A stretch of 64,000 bases of DNA from Rheinheimera sp. MMS21-TC3 (lineage in GTDB: Bacteria > Pseudomonadota > Gammaproteobacteria > Enterobacterales > Alteromonadaceae): contig NZ_CP135084.1 of the NCBI RefSeq assembly GCF_032229285.1, positions 1,736,001 through 1,800,000 on the forward strand, in the 5' to 3' direction. Of this stretch, positions 17,306-26,460 are shown in pieces. Below the pieces are notes generated by a model. The model was not told the origin of the DNA, searched no databases, and worked only from the letters and a program-made list of their open reading frames with translations. The position numbers and the translations under genes are program-made. Within the stretch, counting starts at the first letter, position 1, and the number at the start of each line of letters is the position of its first letter.

Positions 17306-17407
17306 ATGACTCATATTCAAATTATTAGCCTAGCTGTTTTAGCATTTGGTCTTATATTCTTTTTCGGGACAATGGTATATCTACACCGTAGTAATCAGAA
17401 AAAGTAA
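17306..17407 (+). CDS. 33-residue single-span membrane peptide
   Basis: A short ORF with an AAAAGGTG ribosome site before ATG 17306. It encodes THIQ, a hydrophobic span of about 20 residues (IISLAVLAFGLIFFFGTMV), and a basic tail HRSNQKK. This is a typical layout of a small inner-membrane protein. The 240 bases before it contain no other gene. Confidence 0.5.
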   Translation: MTHIQIISLAVLAFGLIFFFGTMVYLHRSNQKK

Positions 17408-17466
17408 AATACTCAATAGCGTTAATGATGACCGTTATTTTATTAAGTACTAAGAAATAAGTAACC

Positions 17467-18495
17467 ATGATTTTAAAAGAGAAAACTCAAACTATCTCTA
17501 GTTCAGCTAAGCTTGATGCTGGTATTAAACAAGAGCAGGATGTGGCATTTTACTTACGTCGTGCTTATAAAGATCGTGACAATGTAATGGTAATAAACGA
17601 TTTACGCATAGAGCATGATGGTGAAGTTGCGCAAATAGATCACCTTATTGTTTATAGCTATGGTTTTATTGTGGTGGAGTCGAAAAGTATCCGTGGTGAG
17701 GTAAGCGTTAATGAGCATGGTGAATGGAGTCGTAGTTACAAAGGCCAATGGAGCGGCATGCCATCACCGATAAAACAGGCAGAGCTGCAGTTAAAACTGC
17801 TAAAGCAATACTTGTGTGCTAATACGTTGCAAGTGATAGGTAAGTTTTTGGGTATACAGCAAGGCTTAGGTGCACGTTGTTATGATGTATTTTGTGCTAT
17901 TTCAAGCGATGCCATTATCGATCGTGCTAATGCCACAAAGGAGGTGGCAGATAAATTAGTAAAATCTGAGTTTATTGCTGATGCGTTAGATAAAAAGATG
18001 AACTTTATTAAGTTCTACCGACTTGTAGCTAAAACATTCGATACTCGGCCGAGTTTCAATTCAGATGAATTAATGCGTATAAGTGGTTTCTTGCTTGGAG
18101 AGCCTACAACTCAAGCTAACCATCCGGTTTGGCCTATTAAAACAAACACAGATAAATCATTAGCTAATACTAACAAAGTAAACTTAACGTCTTCAGACTT
18201 GGCTAAACCGAGACAACCAGATTTTAGTAGGCCAGTAGCATCACAGCAAATTACTCCTCAGTGTAAACACTGTGGTAATCAGAGCGCTTTAACTGCACAC
18301 TCAGGTCGTTATGGTTATTATGTACAGTGTGGCAGTTGTGGTGGTAATACCGCATTAAAAAGACCTTGTATGGACTGTGGCAGCGGCAATACTAAAGTGA
18401 GTAAATCTCGACAACTATTCAGGCTTATCTGTAAGCAGTGTAATCAGCAATCTATTTTTTCAATCCGAACAGGTAACAACCACCGCATTCGTTAA
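17467..18495 (+). CDS. NERD-domain protein with C-terminal zinc ribbons
   Basis: A 342-residue protein. Residues ~20-130 form a NERD nuclease-related domain: GIKQEQDVAFYL, QIDHLIVYSYGFIVVESKS with the acidic/Lys pattern of endonuclease folds, and GEWSRSYKGQW. After a Ser/Pro/Lys-rich linker the C terminus has cysteine pairs CKHCG, CGSCG, CMDCG and CKQCN, two four-cysteine zinc ribbons like those of topoisomerase I. It probably binds DNA or RNA; nuclease activity is inferred from the family. It is the last gene before the tRNA-bounded island. Confidence 0.8.
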   Translation: MILKEKTQTISSSAKLDAGIKQEQDVAFYLRRAYKDRDNVMVINDLRIEHDGEVAQIDHLIVYSYGFIVVESKSIRGEVSVNEHGEWSRSYKGQWSGMPSPIKQAELQLKLLKQYLCANTLQVIGKFLGIQQGLGARCYDVFCAISSDAIIDRANATKEVADKLVKSEFIADALDKKMNFIKFYRLVAKTFDTRPSFNSDELMRISGFLLGEPTTQANHPVWPIKTNTDKSLANTNKVNLTSSDLAKPRQPDFSRPVASQQITPQCKHCGNQSALTAHSGRYGYYVQCGSCGGNTALKRPCMDCGSGNTKVSKSRQLFRLICKQCNQQSIFSIRTGNNHRIR

Positions 18496-18702
18496 ATAAG
18501 CTTTATACTTCTTTTGCTTTTTTTGTCACAGAATGACGAATTTTAGGCATAAAAAATTCCCATATAATGGAATGCTTTATTATTCAATGAGTTATAACTA
18601 AATAAAATTGGTTGCGGGAGCTGGATTTACGACCTTCGCCCCGTGGTTATAAAGAGGAGCCTGACGAGCTTTATTTATATACTCATACTCAAATTTCAAG
18701 CA

Positions 18703-18727
18703 CAAAAAAACCGACTTAATGTCGGTT
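18703..18727 (-). terminator. terminator of tRNA-fMet
   Basis: Read on the minus strand, AACCGAC-ATTAA-GTCGGTT is followed by seven T. It lies just downstream of the tRNA 3' end. Identical copies occur at about 43058-43082 and 43184-43207. Confidence 0.8.
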
Positions 18728-18731
18728 AGAT

Positions 18732-18808
<77 letters not shown>

Positions 18809-18893
18809 TCCGTGTATTACCCTTGAGCAGAGAAGGTAATATGTTGATTTGCAATGCGTTAATTGATGACCTTTAGGCTGAACAAGTCACAAT

Positions 18894-18956
18894 TGGTTGC
18901 GTAAGCTTAGGTTTAGACCTTGGCCCCGTGGTTATAAAGAGGAGCCCGAGGGCTTT
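18894..18956 (-). pseudogene. decayed tRNA-fMet-like copy
   Basis: The flank keeps TTGGTTGCG at the 3' end and GAGCCCGAG from the anticodon arm, but the T arm and anticodon loop are rearranged (CCCCGTGGTTATAAAGAGGAG). Related decayed copies are at 18609, 43086 and 43375. Confidence 0.65.
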
Positions 18957-18981
18957 CTAAATAATCACTACACACTCAATT

Positions 18982-19026
18982 TGGTTGCGGGAGCCGGATT
19001 TGAACCGACGACCTTCGGGTTATGAG
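18982..19026 (-). repeat. 3' half of tRNA-fMet, probable attachment-site remnant
   Basis: Forty-five bases identical to the 3' half of tRNA-fMet, ending exactly at the anticodon (TTATGAG), after which the sequence changes completely. A partial 3' tRNA copy at an island edge is the typical trace of integrase-mediated insertion at a tRNA gene. Confidence 0.75.
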
Positions 19027-19480
19027 GGTAATAATTCTGCAAGATTTCTTATGCTTTTATTTTAAAAATGTAGTTATTAATTATGCAATTTAACTATATA
19101 TCAACTAGTTAGTATTCCAATATTACTAATATGTGTCACTTTTAAATTTAACTTGTCACTGCGTATGTCACAGCAATTATTATCAAAACCACAGAATTGA
19201 CCTTAATGATAATCGGGTACTTGCATCGATTAAAATAGGGGCTATTACGTTGTTTTATTTCCTATCTTCGTTAGCCTGTGTGTTGTAATGGTCAAGTAAA
19301 ACTGGCGACCGATTTATAGTTAATCCAGTATTTTTCTCTGCTTGGTTTGAACTCATGCCACTATTAAAATTACTTACATATTAACCATTTTATAATTGTT
19401 TTAAATAAACGTGGTGGAATACGTAAAGTATATATATGACAATCTTGCAGGTAATGTAGGGAGTAAACTCGATTTACCTG
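19027..19480. other. AT-rich stretch without genes, one IS-like motif
   Basis: No coding region is seen. About 45 bases starting GGGGCTATTACGTTG at 19238 recur at 41821. A nearby string TGGTCAAGTAAAACTGGCGA resembles the terminal repeat of IS3-family elements. Probably insertion-sequence debris at the island's left edge. Confidence 0.5.
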
Positions 19481-19708
19481 TCATTGCTGTGCTTGTAACT
19501 TTGGTAATGCAACATCTCGCGTCATTGAAATATTGACAGTCTGAATAATTTTTTGTTGGGCATTCTCAGCATCTTTCTGCCAAGACTTCTCGCCGGCGTT
19601 ATCAACCCGGTGCTTAAATCCAATCGTTAGGTAAAACTTGCTACTCAGCGGCAGGCAGTAAAAATCTGTTCGTGTTGGGTGCCTATCGTATTTTTCCTGA
19701 TAAAACAT
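19481..19708 (-). CDS. hypothetical protein fragment
   Basis: The 75-residue frame continues upstream without a start (PAKLITLQGFEWMFYQ), so it is probably the C-terminal part of a longer gene. It is basic and aromatic-rich (FYCLPLSSKFYLTIGFKHR), then QKDAENAQQKIIQTV. It abuts an HU-like fragment on the same strand in another frame, and the two may derive from one gene or from joined debris. No family was recognised. Confidence 0.4.
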   Translation of the reverse strand: MFYQEKYDRHPTRTDFYCLPLSSKFYLTIGFKHRVDNAGEKSWQKDAENAQQKIIQTVNISMTRDVALPKLQAQQ

Positions 19709-19731
19709 CCACTCAAAACCTTGAAGGGTAA

Positions 19732-19905
19732 TTAGCTTTGCCGGCTGCAGTGGTGGTTAAAATTACCAAATCCGGTTAATTGCACTTGGCCACCTTGTGC
19801 CAATTCTTCTGTGACTACACTACAAAACTGCTCAACAAAGCGAGCTGCATCAGCTTTAGTGATATCTGTACGTGAAGCTATTACACCTGTCTGACTTTCG
19901 AGTAA
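19732..19905 (-). pseudogene. HU/IHF-like DNA-binding protein fragment
   Basis: On the minus strand a frame reads SRTDITKADAARFVEQF and then VTEELAQGGQVQLTGFGNF before a TAA. This matches the N-terminal half of HU/IHF proteins (helices, then the VQLxGFGxF strand). There is no start codon in frame and the DNA-binding beta arm is missing. Confidence 0.65.
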
Positions 19906-20535
19906 TGGAAGATCAGCCTGGCTTATTTGGCCAAAGACTTACCGGTACCATAATAATCAACTCACCTGATGGCAAAGAAATTATCGACCGCATTAATGTT
20001 ATCAACACGCTAAAAGAAAACTTCCAAGCAAGTATCATGGCGCTGGATAAAAACATCGATAAACGATTTGAAATCTTTCGTGATGCATTGCCTAGTGTCT
20101 CTAAGTAAGCCGCTACTAGGCAAATCTGATACCACAAAAATTAACTTTAGTTGGACACATCGCTATTCAGGCAAAACCTTTACTAGAAAAGAGCTAGAGA
20201 AACGCATTTTACAAGCAGGTGCGCGTATTTCAGAACAAGTAGATGCTGCAACCGGGCAAAGTAGGCAACATATCGAACTGCAGGCGTTGGCCAATGCAAA
20301 CCATACTGAAGTGTTTTATCAGCGTAGGCTGCTGCGTGTCAGTCCAACCGCGCATATTTACACTTCTACGGGAACATCAGCACGAAATATTATTGCCCAT
20401 TCACCCATATTCATTATTAACCAAACTCCCGTGATCGGCACATTTAACGATTACCCTAACCGGACGTGCAACTCTTACATTAGAAAACTTATGCCGGTTA
20501 TTGAACGGCTACATATTTATTGCGAGTTACCATGA
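19905..20535 (+). pseudogene. hypothetical gene, probably frameshifted
   Basis: Two frames join near 20100. The first runs from ATG 19905 (EDQPGLFGQRLTGTIIINS) to PSVSK and a stop. The second continues as KPLLGKSDTTKINFSW and FTRKELEKRILQAGARIS to CELP. A single frameshift would give one protein of about 210 residues. The end overlaps the next ATG by four bases, supporting the idea that the second frame was translated. The LEKRILQAGARIS stretch vaguely recalls BRCT domains; this is weak. Confidence 0.4.
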
Positions 20536-20768
20536 AAAACAAAATTGCATTCAAACGATTTAGTGACATGCTAAAAGATAATAATAATGTTTTTGTAGAG
20601 ACAGGCAGTAATTTACATTTAGATAATGCGACCGTGATTTTTTCTGACGAAGTAGTTACAGTAAAACGCGATAAAAAACCATCACGCTCATTTCCCTACA
20701 GTAGATTAAATCTTGATCCTTGTACACGCTTGCTGTGCAAGAGCCCGAAAATGAACTTGTTAAAATAA
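20532..20768 (+). CDS. hypothetical protein, 78 residues
   Basis: Starts at ATG 20532, overlapping the previous stop (ATGA), so it is coupled to the gene before it. The basic product begins KNKIAFKRFSDMLKD and ends with two cysteines (CTRLLCKSPK). An IS4-type end with a hairpin begins two bases after its stop and may have truncated it. No family was recognised. Confidence 0.45.
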   Translation: MKNKIAFKRFSDMLKDNNNVFVETGSNLHLDNATVIFSDEVVTVKRDKKPSRSFPYSRLNLDPCTRLLCKSPKMNLLK

Positions 20769-20770
20769 TA

Positions 20771-20862
20771 AAAAAAGCCTACAGAGATTATTCTGTAAGC
20801 CTTTATATACCAGCCACTGGATCGGTTAACCAATCAGAGAAATTCTTATCTGATCGGTATTA
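20771..20862 (-). mobile_element. IS4-family end fragment (left flank of the secretion locus)
   Basis: About 90 bases match, in inverted orientation and at roughly 90 percent identity by eye, the left end of the IS4 relic at 40131-40221. The conserved ACCGATCCAGTGGC string and a TAATACCGATCA-like tip at 20862 are those of IS4-type termini. The transposase gene is absent on this side. The fragment contains a hairpin (GCCTACAGA/TTCTGTAAGGC type) that would also act as terminator. Confidence 0.7.
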
Positions 20863-20998
20863 ACGTTTAAGCGCTTTTTTTTGCAGTCTAATTTATAAAC
20901 CTAAAAAGCCAATCTAATATCAGTAAATCCACTATATGTTTACTTTATACCCCCCCTGCGTTTGAATTGTAATCAATCGTTGCAATTTATGTTAATAC

Positions 20999-23221
20999 TT
21001 GTTTGAAACTGTTGTGTTTAGTTGTATTATTCCGCGCATGCAGCAAACGCCTGCTGAAGTAAGTGCTATATTGCGCGAGTTTACGCCGCAAAGTGATGAT
21101 TTGAATGACATCTATTTAGTAAAAGCGGCTAAAAGCTTAGGCTTTAAAGCAAAATTTATTCAGATAGAGCCAACAAAGCTTGATGCGCTGATCCTGCCTG
21201 CCGTGGGCAAAACCTATGATGGTAGCTATTTCATTCTGGCCCGTATTAAAGACAATAAAGCGTTAATTCAGGATGTAACAACTGGCCAAGCACAAACTGT
21301 TTCGTTAACAATGTTAACGGTAATGTGGACCGGTGAGTTGCTGCACTTAACTAAACGCGCTGGTTTGCTGGATGCCAAAACCCGGTTTGGCTTTCGCTGG
21401 TTTATTCCTGCTTTAATAAAGTATCGGCATTTATTTGCTGATGTGTTACTGGCATCGTTTTTTATTCAACTGGTCGGGTTGGCTACTCCCATATTCTTTC
21501 AGGTTACTATTGATAAAGTATTAGTGCACAAAGGCATGACCACACTAGATGTGTTAGCGGTGGGCTTTTTTGCCGTTATTACGTTTGAAGTGCTGCTAAC
21601 TGCATTGCGTACTTACGTATTTAGCCATACTACCAACCGAGTTGATGTTGAACTTGGCGGTCAGCTATATCGGCATATGTTATCACTGCCCATTTCCTAT
21701 TTTACGGCACGCCGAGTGGGCGATACGGTAGCAAGAATTAAAGAGCTAGATAAAGTACGCGAATTTATTACGGGCTCATCACTTACTGTAGTGCTAGATG
21801 TGTTATTTAGCGTGGTGTTTTTTGCCGTAATGTTTTACTACGCGCCGTTACTTAGCTGGATAATCGTTGGCTCTATTCCCTGCTATATTCTGCTGTCGGT
21901 GTTAATTACGCCCACCTTACGCGCCAAATTAGAGCAAAAGTTTCAAAAAAGTGCCGAGAACCACTCATTTCTGGTGGAATCGGTGTCCGGCGTTGAAACG
22001 GTAAAATCACTGGCGGTTGAACCGCAAATGCGCAATAAATGGGAAGAAAAACTAGCCGATTATGTTTCCAGTTCGTTTGATGCTTCGCATATTAATAATA
22101 TTTACGCCAGCATTGCCAACTACATCAATAAAATAGTCTCGCTGTTAACTTTGTATTTTGGTGCCATTGCCGTGGTGGATGGCAGTTTAACGGTTGGCCA
22201 GTTTATTGCGTTTAATATGTTATCGCAGCGCGTATCTGGCCCCATTATGCGGCTGGTTAACCTGTGGCAAGATTTTCAGCAAGCTAAGGTATCAATAGAG
22301 CGTTTAGGTGATGTGTTAAATGCGCCAACTGAGCAGGGTTATAACCCTAATCGTACTACGTTGCCCAATTTACAGGGCCAAGTTAGCTTGCAACAGGTTA
22401 GCTTTCGTTACCGGCCAGATTCAGCCCCTATTCTAAATAATGTTAGCTTAGACATTAATACGGGAGAGCGCATTGGCATTGTTGGCCGCTCTGGCTCGGG
22501 CAAAAGCACGCTAACCAAGCTAATTCAGCGTTTATATGTGCCACAAGGCGGTCGGGTACTTATTGACGGTATAGATTTAGCACTGGTAGAGCCCGCTTGG
22601 CTGCGTCGTCAAGTTGGTGTGGTGCTGCAAGAGAGCTTTTTATTTAACCGCAGCATTCGCGACAACATTGCGTTAACCGAGCCTGGCTGCAGTATCGAGC
22701 AGGTAATTCAAGCCGCAACGCTAGCAGGCGCGCATGAGTTTATTTGTGAACTTACCGAAGGTTACGACACCATAGTGGGCGAGCATGGTGCCAGTTTATC
22801 TGGCGGCCAGCGCCAACGCTTAGCCATTGCCAGGGCCTTAATCGCTAACCCGAAAATCCTCATTTTTGATGAAGCCACCAGTGCGCTCGATTACGAGTCA
22901 GAGCGCATTATTCAAACCAATATGGCAAAAATTAGTGCCGGACGTACCGTGTTTATTATTGCCCACCGCCTTTCTGCCGTGCGTGATTGCAACCGTATTA
23001 TCGTTATGGATAAGGGGCAAATTGCCGAGCAGGGCAGCCATGCTGAGCTGTTAAAGCAGCAGGGCATTTACCATTATTTAATGCAAATTCAGCATGGCGC
23101 ACCTGCATCACCTGCTACGACTGCAGCAGCGCCTGCGCGGGCTACAAGCAACACGCCAATAGTGCAAGTAGCCAGTTTGTTGCCGCAACAAGCCGCAGCA
23201 GGTAACGGGGAGCGGCCATGA
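20999..23221 (+). CDS. type I secretion ABC exporter (HlyB-like)
   Basis: A 740-residue inner-membrane ATP-binding exporter. Residues ~1-130 form a C39-peptidase-like domain without the catalytic Cys, which in HlyB binds unfolded RTX substrates. Six membrane segments follow (~150-430), then the ATPase with Walker A GRSGSGKSTLTK, signature LSGGQRQRLAIA and Walker B ILIFDEATSALD. The TTG at 20999 is chosen because homology (FETVV) starts there; ATG 21038 would trim the first domain. There is no obvious ribosome site for either. The C terminus has an Ala/Thr-rich extension. It overlaps hlyD by four bases. No TolC gene is nearby. Confidence 0.92.
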   Translation: MFETVVFSCIIPRMQQTPAEVSAILREFTPQSDDLNDIYLVKAAKSLGFKAKFIQIEPTKLDALILPAVGKTYDGSYFILARIKDNKALIQDVTTGQAQTVSLTMLTVMWTGELLHLTKRAGLLDAKTRFGFRWFIPALIKYRHLFADVLLASFFIQLVGLATPIFFQVTIDKVLVHKGMTTLDVLAVGFFAVITFEVLLTALRTYVFSHTTNRVDVELGGQLYRHMLSLPISYFTARRVGDTVARIKELDKVREFITGSSLTVVLDVLFSVVFFAVMFYYAPLLSWIIVGSIPCYILLSVLITPTLRAKLEQKFQKSAENHSFLVESVSGVETVKSLAVEPQMRNKWEEKLADYVSSSFDASHINNIYASIANYINKIVSLLTLYFGAIAVVDGSLTVGQFIAFNMLSQRVSGPIMRLVNLWQDFQQAKVSIERLGDVLNAPTEQGYNPNRTTLPNLQGQVSLQQVSFRYRPDSAPILNNVSLDINTGERIGIVGRSGSGKSTLTKLIQRLYVPQGGRVLIDGIDLALVEPAWLRRQVGVVLQESFLFNRSIRDNIALTEPGCSIEQVIQAATLAGAHEFICELTEGYDTIVGEHGASLSGGQRQRLAIARALIANPKILIFDEATSALDYESERIIQTNMAKISAGRTVFIIAHRLSAVRDCNRIIVMDKGQIAEQGSHAELLKQQGIYHYLMQIQHGAPASPATTAAAPARATSNTPIVQVASLLPQQAAAGNGERP

Positions 23222-24612
23222 TGCCAAACCAAAACGAGACGACAGCAGCTACAGCAGAAAACAGCACAGCTGCATCTAATGTGATTGAGCTGCCGCTAGC
23301 GAAAAAACTAAGCCGTGAGCAGCTTAGTTTTTTACCCGCCGCGCTTGAGATAGAAGCCGCGCCCCCAGCACCCTATAGCCGAATTATTTTATGGGCCATT
23401 ATGGCGTTATTGGTATTAGCTATTGCGTGGGCGTGCTGGGGACAAATTGACATTACCGCCAGCGCTCAGGGTAAGTTGGTGCCCGATGCTAAAGTGAAAA
23501 TTATTCAGCCGCTTAATGCTGGCGTAGTAACGCATATTCATGTTCGAGAAGGGCAAAAGGTACAGGCAGGAGATGTATTACTAACGCTAGACAGTACGAT
23601 AACCGAAGCCGAGCTACAACGTTTAACGCAGCAATTAAATAGTGTGCAGCAAGATATTGCCCGTACCGAGTTATTGCAACAGCGGTTACAAGGCCAACAA
23701 AGTACAGAAAACTCACACGCGTTATCACTACCCCAACAGCAAGCGCTAAATAGCAGTTGGTTAGAATATCAAGCAAAGCTAATGAGCGTAAAAAGCCAAA
23801 TGGGTAAGTTAGATGCTGAAGTGTTTACCACTAAGCTAAACATTGGCCGCATTGAAAAAATCTTACCCCTTATTACTGAGCAAGCCGACAGCGTACAGCA
23901 ATTATTAGCCAAATCACTGGCTTCGCGCAGCCAATACCTAGAGTTAGAGCTTAACCGTATTAATCAGGCTGAAAGCTTACTGATAGAGCAAGCTAAACTG
24001 CAGCAACTGGCGGCAGCTATTCGCGAAGCAGAGCAGCAGCAACAAGTATTGCACGCTGAATTTCAACGCCAACTTAGCGATGCATTAAACCAATATCACC
24101 GCGACGCTAGCACATTAACGCAAGAGCTAATAAAAGCTAAAAACACCAATGCCCAACAACAGTTATTAGCGCCGGTAGATGGCACCGTCGAACAGTTGGT
24201 GCTGACCACCATCGGCGGTGTAGTCACCCCGGCACAAGAGCTGATGCGCATCGTGCCGCTAGACCAGCAGTTAGTCGCCGAAGCCTGGTTGCTAAACAAA
24301 GACATCGGTTTTGTAGAAGTTGGCCAAACCGCCGAGCTAAAGCTGGAAAGCTTTGAATTTACCAAGTACGGCGTAATCGACGGCGAAATTATCGACATTT
24401 CCACCGATGCGGTGGAAATGGAAGGCGTGGGGCTGGTGTTTCCGTTAAAGGTGGCCTTAAAACAGCACAACATTAAAGCAGGCAATAAAACCGTGCCGCT
24501 GGGCTCGGGTATGGCGGTAACAGTAGAGGTTAAAACCGGCCAGCGACGCATTATAGAGTTTTTATTGTCACCGGTGATAAAGGCGGTGGATGAAGGGGTA
24601 AGGGAGCGATGA
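23218..24612 (+). CDS. type I secretion membrane fusion protein (HlyD-like)
   Basis: A 464-residue periplasmic adaptor that links the ABC exporter to an outer-membrane TolC channel. After a cytoplasmic N terminus there is one membrane span (~55-80: WAIMALLVLAIAWACWG) and a lipoyl-like half (VREGQKVQAGDVLLTLD). Next comes a long Gln-rich coiled coil (~130-310), the second lipoyl half (LLAPVDGTVEQLV) and a beta-barrel C terminus. The last 25 codons (RRIIEFLLSPVIKAVDEG) are repeated twice downstream at 26548 and 29571, before each further module. Confidence 0.92.
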   Translation: MMPNQNETTAATAENSTAASNVIELPLAKKLSREQLSFLPAALEIEAAPPAPYSRIILWAIMALLVLAIAWACWGQIDITASAQGKLVPDAKVKIIQPLNAGVVTHIHVREGQKVQAGDVLLTLDSTITEAELQRLTQQLNSVQQDIARTELLQQRLQGQQSTENSHALSLPQQQALNSSWLEYQAKLMSVKSQMGKLDAEVFTTKLNIGRIEKILPLITEQADSVQQLLAKSLASRSQYLELELNRINQAESLLIEQAKLQQLAAAIREAEQQQQVLHAEFQRQLSDALNQYHRDASTLTQELIKAKNTNAQQQLLAPVDGTVEQLVLTTIGGVVTPAQELMRIVPLDQQLVAEAWLLNKDIGFVEVGQTAELKLESFEFTKYGVIDGEIIDISTDAVEMEGVGLVFPLKVALKQHNIKAGNKTVPLGSGMAVTVEVKTGQRRIIEFLLSPVIKAVDEGVRER

Positions 24613-24645
24613 GGTGTTCAGTGCTTAAACAACGCAGAGGTTTAG

Positions 24646-25815
24646 ATGAAATTTAACTGGAAAGTAGCAGTTAGCATAGTAGTGCTGATAAGTGGGGTAG
24701 CGGCAGCTGCAGTGGCTTATTGGCAGGTAAGCAGCGAGCAAAAGCAGCGACGGGTTGATGTGATCAATCTAAACAAATTTATGTCAGAGCTAAATTGCAC
24801 TAAGCCAGCTAATCAGGCCGAAGCAATTATTTGCTCTGACGATACTTTGCAGCTTTTGGATAGGCAGCTGGCAGTGGCATATCACAATAACAGCTTGAAC
24901 ACTTTTTGGCAGTTCAATCATGCAATTGAAAAACGGGCCGATGCTCCTTGTATCAAAGACTGTCTGGTATCTATGGACAAATTGCAGCAGCGCTGGATAT
25001 CAAAGGTTCGCAACCGCTGCAGTAATGTTGAATGTTTAACCAAGGTATACATTGAGCGGATAGCCGAGTTAAATGGGCAGCCTGAACCACTACCAACATT
25101 CAGAGTTGATCTAAATAGAGACACTGAAATGTGCCACGCCATGTTGGAAGTCCTCAATCAAACGCCACGCGACCAGTTGGGTGCCTGCACCCGTTATGAC
25201 TTTAGCGGCAGTCCATTTAGCCAAGTTTCTACCAAATTAACTTCAGAGCATTGGCAAAATGCTGAACAGTTTTTACATCAAAAGAACCTGTTACGGGATG
25301 GAAAAAATATCAGGCCATTTGGAGCTTTTGCAGATGCGTGGCCGGAATTGAATAATCAATATCAAGCAGGAGCACGCAAATTGTATGGCGTTAAACAAGG
25401 GGGAGGCGAAGATGAGGAGGTGCCCTGGTTGTTGGAAGTCCGTTACACAGGTGCCTCTTGTCAGACATTACCTTATGGTACCAGGAAAGAAAGAAGCCAA
25501 ATATTCAGTAAAATTAAAGACGAACTTAAAAAAGGTGGTGTTGCCGCTGAGGTATCTCACGCAGAGCGACACGGCTGGGAATCTGTTGTCGCAGCGCCCG
25601 ATGCTGGTCAATCTGGATCAGTATATTCTGGTCAACTACTTCGTTATAAACAAGAATGGTTTGTACTCGATCAATCACGGATGAGTGTAATAAACGGGCC
25701 AGAAAGTCATTCTTTATCAAAATCATTTGTTTATATAAAAAAGATATATCCAGATATGAATGTTAGAACAAGTAGAGATCACGGCTATATGTGTAGTTAT
25801 TGGTATAACTATTGA
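24646..25815 (+). CDS. LprI/DUF1311-like membrane-anchored protein, module A
   Basis: A 389-residue protein with an N-terminal membrane anchor (VAVSIVVLISGVAAAAVAYW) and a periplasmic body. Residues ~45-145 follow the LprI pattern: a Cys, AEAIICSDDTLQLLDRQLA-VAY, a later QQRWISKVRNRC, and CLTKVYIERIAELNGQ. A conserved region with MCHAMLEVLNQTPRDQL comes next, then a variable segment. The C terminus MCSYWYNY is shared with the two paralogues. LprI-type domains are named after a lysozyme inhibitor; inhibition here is not shown. Position before an RTX start suggests an immunity or accessory role. Confidence 0.7.
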   Translation: MKFNWKVAVSIVVLISGVAAAAVAYWQVSSEQKQRRVDVINLNKFMSELNCTKPANQAEAIICSDDTLQLLDRQLAVAYHNNSLNTFWQFNHAIEKRADAPCIKDCLVSMDKLQQRWISKVRNRCSNVECLTKVYIERIAELNGQPEPLPTFRVDLNRDTEMCHAMLEVLNQTPRDQLGACTRYDFSGSPFSQVSTKLTSEHWQNAEQFLHQKNLLRDGKNIRPFGAFADAWPELNNQYQAGARKLYGVKQGGGEDEEVPWLLEVRYTGASCQTLPYGTRKERSQIFSKIKDELKKGGVAAEVSHAERHGWESVVAAPDAGQSGSVYSGQLLRYKQEWFVLDQSRMSVINGPESHSLSKSFVYIKKIYPDMNVRTSRDHGYMCSYWYNY

Positions 25816-25840
25816 GTTTCAATTGGCAAGCCTGGCTTGA

Positions 25841-26344
25841 GTGGGGGGGGGAGTGGCATATTTATTTATTTATTTTAAAAATGCTTATTCAAATAACTTA
25901 AGAGTGAAAGCTTTAGTATTCGCTACTGCAGTAAGCGCTATAGTATTGAGTATGTTTGGTTGGAGTCTATTTGAAAATAGTGATTTTTATGTTTTCCACG
26001 ATGAGTATGAGTTTGTTAGTGAGACTGGTGGTGGGCGAGTGAGTCCAACATTTTTATTGGCAAACTCAAAGGGCATTATTCATGAAGTAAAAGGTGGATA
26101 TTTCGACTGCTTTTACAGGTTTGATTTAGAGAAAGTATTTTACATAGGGTTTGTTAATTTGGGTGGTGACAAAGTAGTTGTTGCTTGTGCTCAGGGAGAC
26201 GTAAAACTAAATATCTCAGATGGTTTGCTAGCTGTTAATAAAGCCTTATTGCGCGCTCGATATATCGCTTGCGCTTCATTGATAGTTTTTGTTTTTTCAG
26301 TTTTCATTTTGTTTTGTTATTTTTACAGAAGAAAAATTTTATAG
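25841..26344 (+). CDS. small membrane protein, module A
   Basis: About 167 residues with a hydrophobic segment at each end (~20-40 and ~140-160) and a soluble domain of about 95 residues between. The probable start is GTG 25841, inside a run of nine G (25843-25851). GTG 25853 after the run is an alternative. Counterparts in modules B (27815) and C (30843) have the same two-anchor layout but little sequence identity. The homopolymer at the start could permit slippage. Function unknown; the slot suggests a partner of the LprI-like protein or the RTX N-terminal domain. Confidence 0.6.
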   Translation: MGGGVAYLFIYFKNAYSNNLRVKALVFATAVSAIVLSMFGWSLFENSDFYVFHDEYEFVSETGGGRVSPTFLLANSKGIIHEVKGGYFDCFYRFDLEKVFYIGFVNLGGDKVVVACAQGDVKLNISDGLLAVNKALLRARYIACASLIVFVFSVFILFCYFYRRKIL

Positions 26345-26364
26345 TTATATTTTAAGGAGGAAGT

Positions 26365-26454
26365 ATGAGTCTGGCTTTTTTGTTGAGTGAGATATTTAAT
26401 AAGCGAAATCTCGGTGCGGTGGAAATAGATGCTAATGTGACAGCGTTAGATTAA
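26365..26454 (+). pseudogene. 29-codon stub in the RTX-start position, module A
   Basis: A strong AAGGAGG ribosome site precedes ATG 26365. The frame reads SLAFLLSEIFNKRNLGAVE and ends at TAA 26452. It occupies exactly the place where modules B and C begin their RTX genes, but no RTX homology is visible. It is probably the remaining start of a lost or diverged effector. Confidence 0.4.
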
Positions 26455-26460
26455 ATAAAT

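Noticed and set aside
20999-23221. Bacteriocin exporter with active C39 peptidase
   Set aside because: The N-terminal domain lacks the catalytic Cys region, and the substrate is an RTX protein with C-terminal signal, not a double-glycine leader peptide.
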